Shown piece after piece: positions 13,427 to 14,273 of a DNA stretch of 14,273 bases. This stretch comes from an uncultured Allobaculum sp. Its GTDB lineage: Bacteria > Bacillota_I > Bacilli_A > Erysipelotrichales > Erysipelotrichaceae. Both the position numbers and the translations under genes were made by a program. The stretch is taken from NCBI GenBank assembly GCA_910577085.1, contig CAJTLE010000080.1, positions 1-14,273 on the forward strand, read 5' to 3'. How positions within the stretch are numbered: position 1 is the first letter of the stretch; each line of letters starts with the position of its first letter. The notes under the pieces are model-generated. The model did no database searches. It was given only the letters and a program-made list of their open reading frames with translations, and had not been told where the DNA came from.

Positions 13427-14273
13427 AGTCTTCTGCTGTCTCTATTACAGGTTTCTTCCTTGGCCGGCCACGCTTACCTTTGTTGGTTTTCTTCACCCGA
13501 TAGTCAGGGCCACATCCTTTCGGCACCTCAAAACCGAATGCATCGCAGATATCAAGTTGTACACCTACAAACGGGGTAATAAATCCCTGCTTATGCGGAT
13601 GTTCGACGTATCGGATCGGCCTCATCTTCTCAAGAAGCTCCGTTGTAGAGTGGATATTCTTGTTATCCATCGACAGTTGTACGTTTCTGAGATAACCGCC
13701 CAGGATATGGGCCAGAAACAGGACAAACCGGCTGCCGTCTTTACCATCTTCTGACCAGTTTCTTTGACGATCGGCACCCATGATGCTTTTCATCATATTG
13801 AAGTATTTTTCCTGCTCATCACGGAGCTTATAATGTCGGAAGATTTCTATAGCGTCTAATTTCAGCCCATTCGAAAAACTGGCAAAGAAACCGGCAGTTT
13901 TCCTTTTCTTGTCTACTTTTTTCTGATTGAGGGTGTAACTTTCGAGTTTTCTGGTTGCCGGATCATACTTCAGTACAAAATAGCAGAAAAGATGCTTGAT
14001 GGTTTTGTCATCATCGAGAGGTGCTCCTGATTCCATAATCTCTTTCAGATTCTTTTCCTGCAAAGCTATAGATTCTTCAAGCACATCCAGCTCTGCACAG
14101 CGGCGTTTCGGAACAAAATACAGATTCAGTTTCAGTGTATCAATTTTCTTAACTGTGCCTCTGGATGTTTCCATAGAGTATTCCTGATCATACTGTTTAA
14201 AATACACACCTTCTTCAACGGAGAATTTCATCTCCTTTGGATGGTGATCAAATAATCCAAATTCATTGATTTT
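13425..14273 (-). CDS. IS4/IS1634-type DDE transposase, C-terminal 282 residues
   Basis: This would cut and paste its own element using a DDE catalytic core. The frame is open through the right edge of the window (it reads KINEFGLFDHHPKEMKF at the border), so the N-terminal part, including the first catalytic aspartate, lies outside. The internal ATG at 14231 is not the true start. The visible part contains the diagnostic IS4 signature Y-(2)-R-(3)-E-(6)-K in YKLRDEQEKYFNMMK, which supplies the catalytic Glu (residue 155 of the visible fragment). It ends in a basic AT-hook-like tail (KRGRPRKKP). No frameshift or stop is visible in this part, so the element may be intact. The exact family (IS1634 versus another IS4 relative) is a judgement from style. 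Confidence 0.87.
   Translation of the reverse strand, partial: KINEFGLFDHHPKEMKFSVEEGVYFKQYDQEYSMETSRGTVKKIDTLKLNLYFVPKRRCAELDVLEESIALQEKNLKEIMESGAPLDDDKTIKHLFCYFVLKYDPATRKLESYTLNQKKVDKKRKTAGFFASFSNGLKLDAIEIFRHYKLRDEQEKYFNMMKSIMGADRQRNWSEDGKDGSRFVLFLAHILGGYLRNVQLSMDNKNIHSTTELLEKMRPIRYVEHPHKQGFITPFVGVQLDICDAFGFEVPKGCGPDYRVKKTNKGKRGRPRKKPVIETAED

Larger units (their letters stand above)
13325..14273 (-). mobile_element. Insertion sequence of the IS4/IS1634 type, partial (cut by window edge)
   Basis: The element contains the transposase 3' part and its flank. The left end should lie between the minus-strand terminator (13300) and the hairpin at 13395, probably near the TTACGGCTTATTACTCTG stretch, but without the other end neither the inverted repeat nor a target duplication can be confirmed. 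The coordinates of the left end are approximate. Confidence 0.65.

Noticed and set aside
1..14273. CRISPR arrays, tRNA or rRNA genes, prophage modules, toxin-antitoxin pairs
   Set aside because: I saw no regularly spaced repeats, no cloverleaf or rRNA sequence, and no gene resembling phage or toxin-antitoxin families.

Overview
The window reads as an accessory carbohydrate-use and cell-surface region of a low-to-mid G+C Gram-positive (Bacillota). The evidence is strong AGGAGG-type ribosome sites, T-run terminators, a cre-like site, a GPH-family sugar transporter beside GH2 and GH3 glycosidases, and a surface protein joining cell-wall-binding-type repeats to a penicillin-recognising fold. The overall style suggests a gut Erysipelotrichaceae-like organism. 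That is an inference; no rRNA or other taxonomic marker is present.

Layout, left to right. At 1-223 there are two opposed terminators and no gene. At 224-1501 (minus) lies an XRE-type HTH regulator with a long helical C-terminal region. Divergent from it at 1633-1791 (plus) is a 52-codon ORF for a small, probably secreted, two-cysteine peptide, followed by its own terminator at 1908-1944. At 2332-3204 (minus) is an AraC-family regulator with an N-terminal cupin, its own extended -10 promoter and its own terminator. At 3520-7511 (minus) a GH2 glycosidase is followed by a GPH-type sugar:cation symporter. The 275-nt gap between these two is unusually rich in RNA structure, and a strong terminator ends the unit. 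A 781-nt divergent control region (cre-like site, three inverted repeats) separates the GH2 gene from a plus-strand GH3 glycosidase at 8293-10569, which has its own terminator. At 11183-13153 (plus) is a modular surface protein: membrane segment, three tyrosine/glycine/tryptophan-rich repeats, cell-wall-binding-like repeats, then a serine beta-lactamase-like domain. At the right edge is the 3' part of an IS4/IS1634-type transposase, cut by the window end.

How the genes probably work together: the symporter imports an oligosaccharide or glycoside and the two cytosolic glycosidases (no signal peptides) hydrolyse it. The AraC/cupin regulator next door is the natural candidate sugar sensor, and the cre-like site suggests catabolite repression. 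The regulator/small-peptide pair at the left is a separate unit. Its architecture resembles peptide-responsive (RRNPP-like) regulator and pheromone pairs, and it is the most interesting candidate system here. The resemblance is of layout only, and no homology could be tested.
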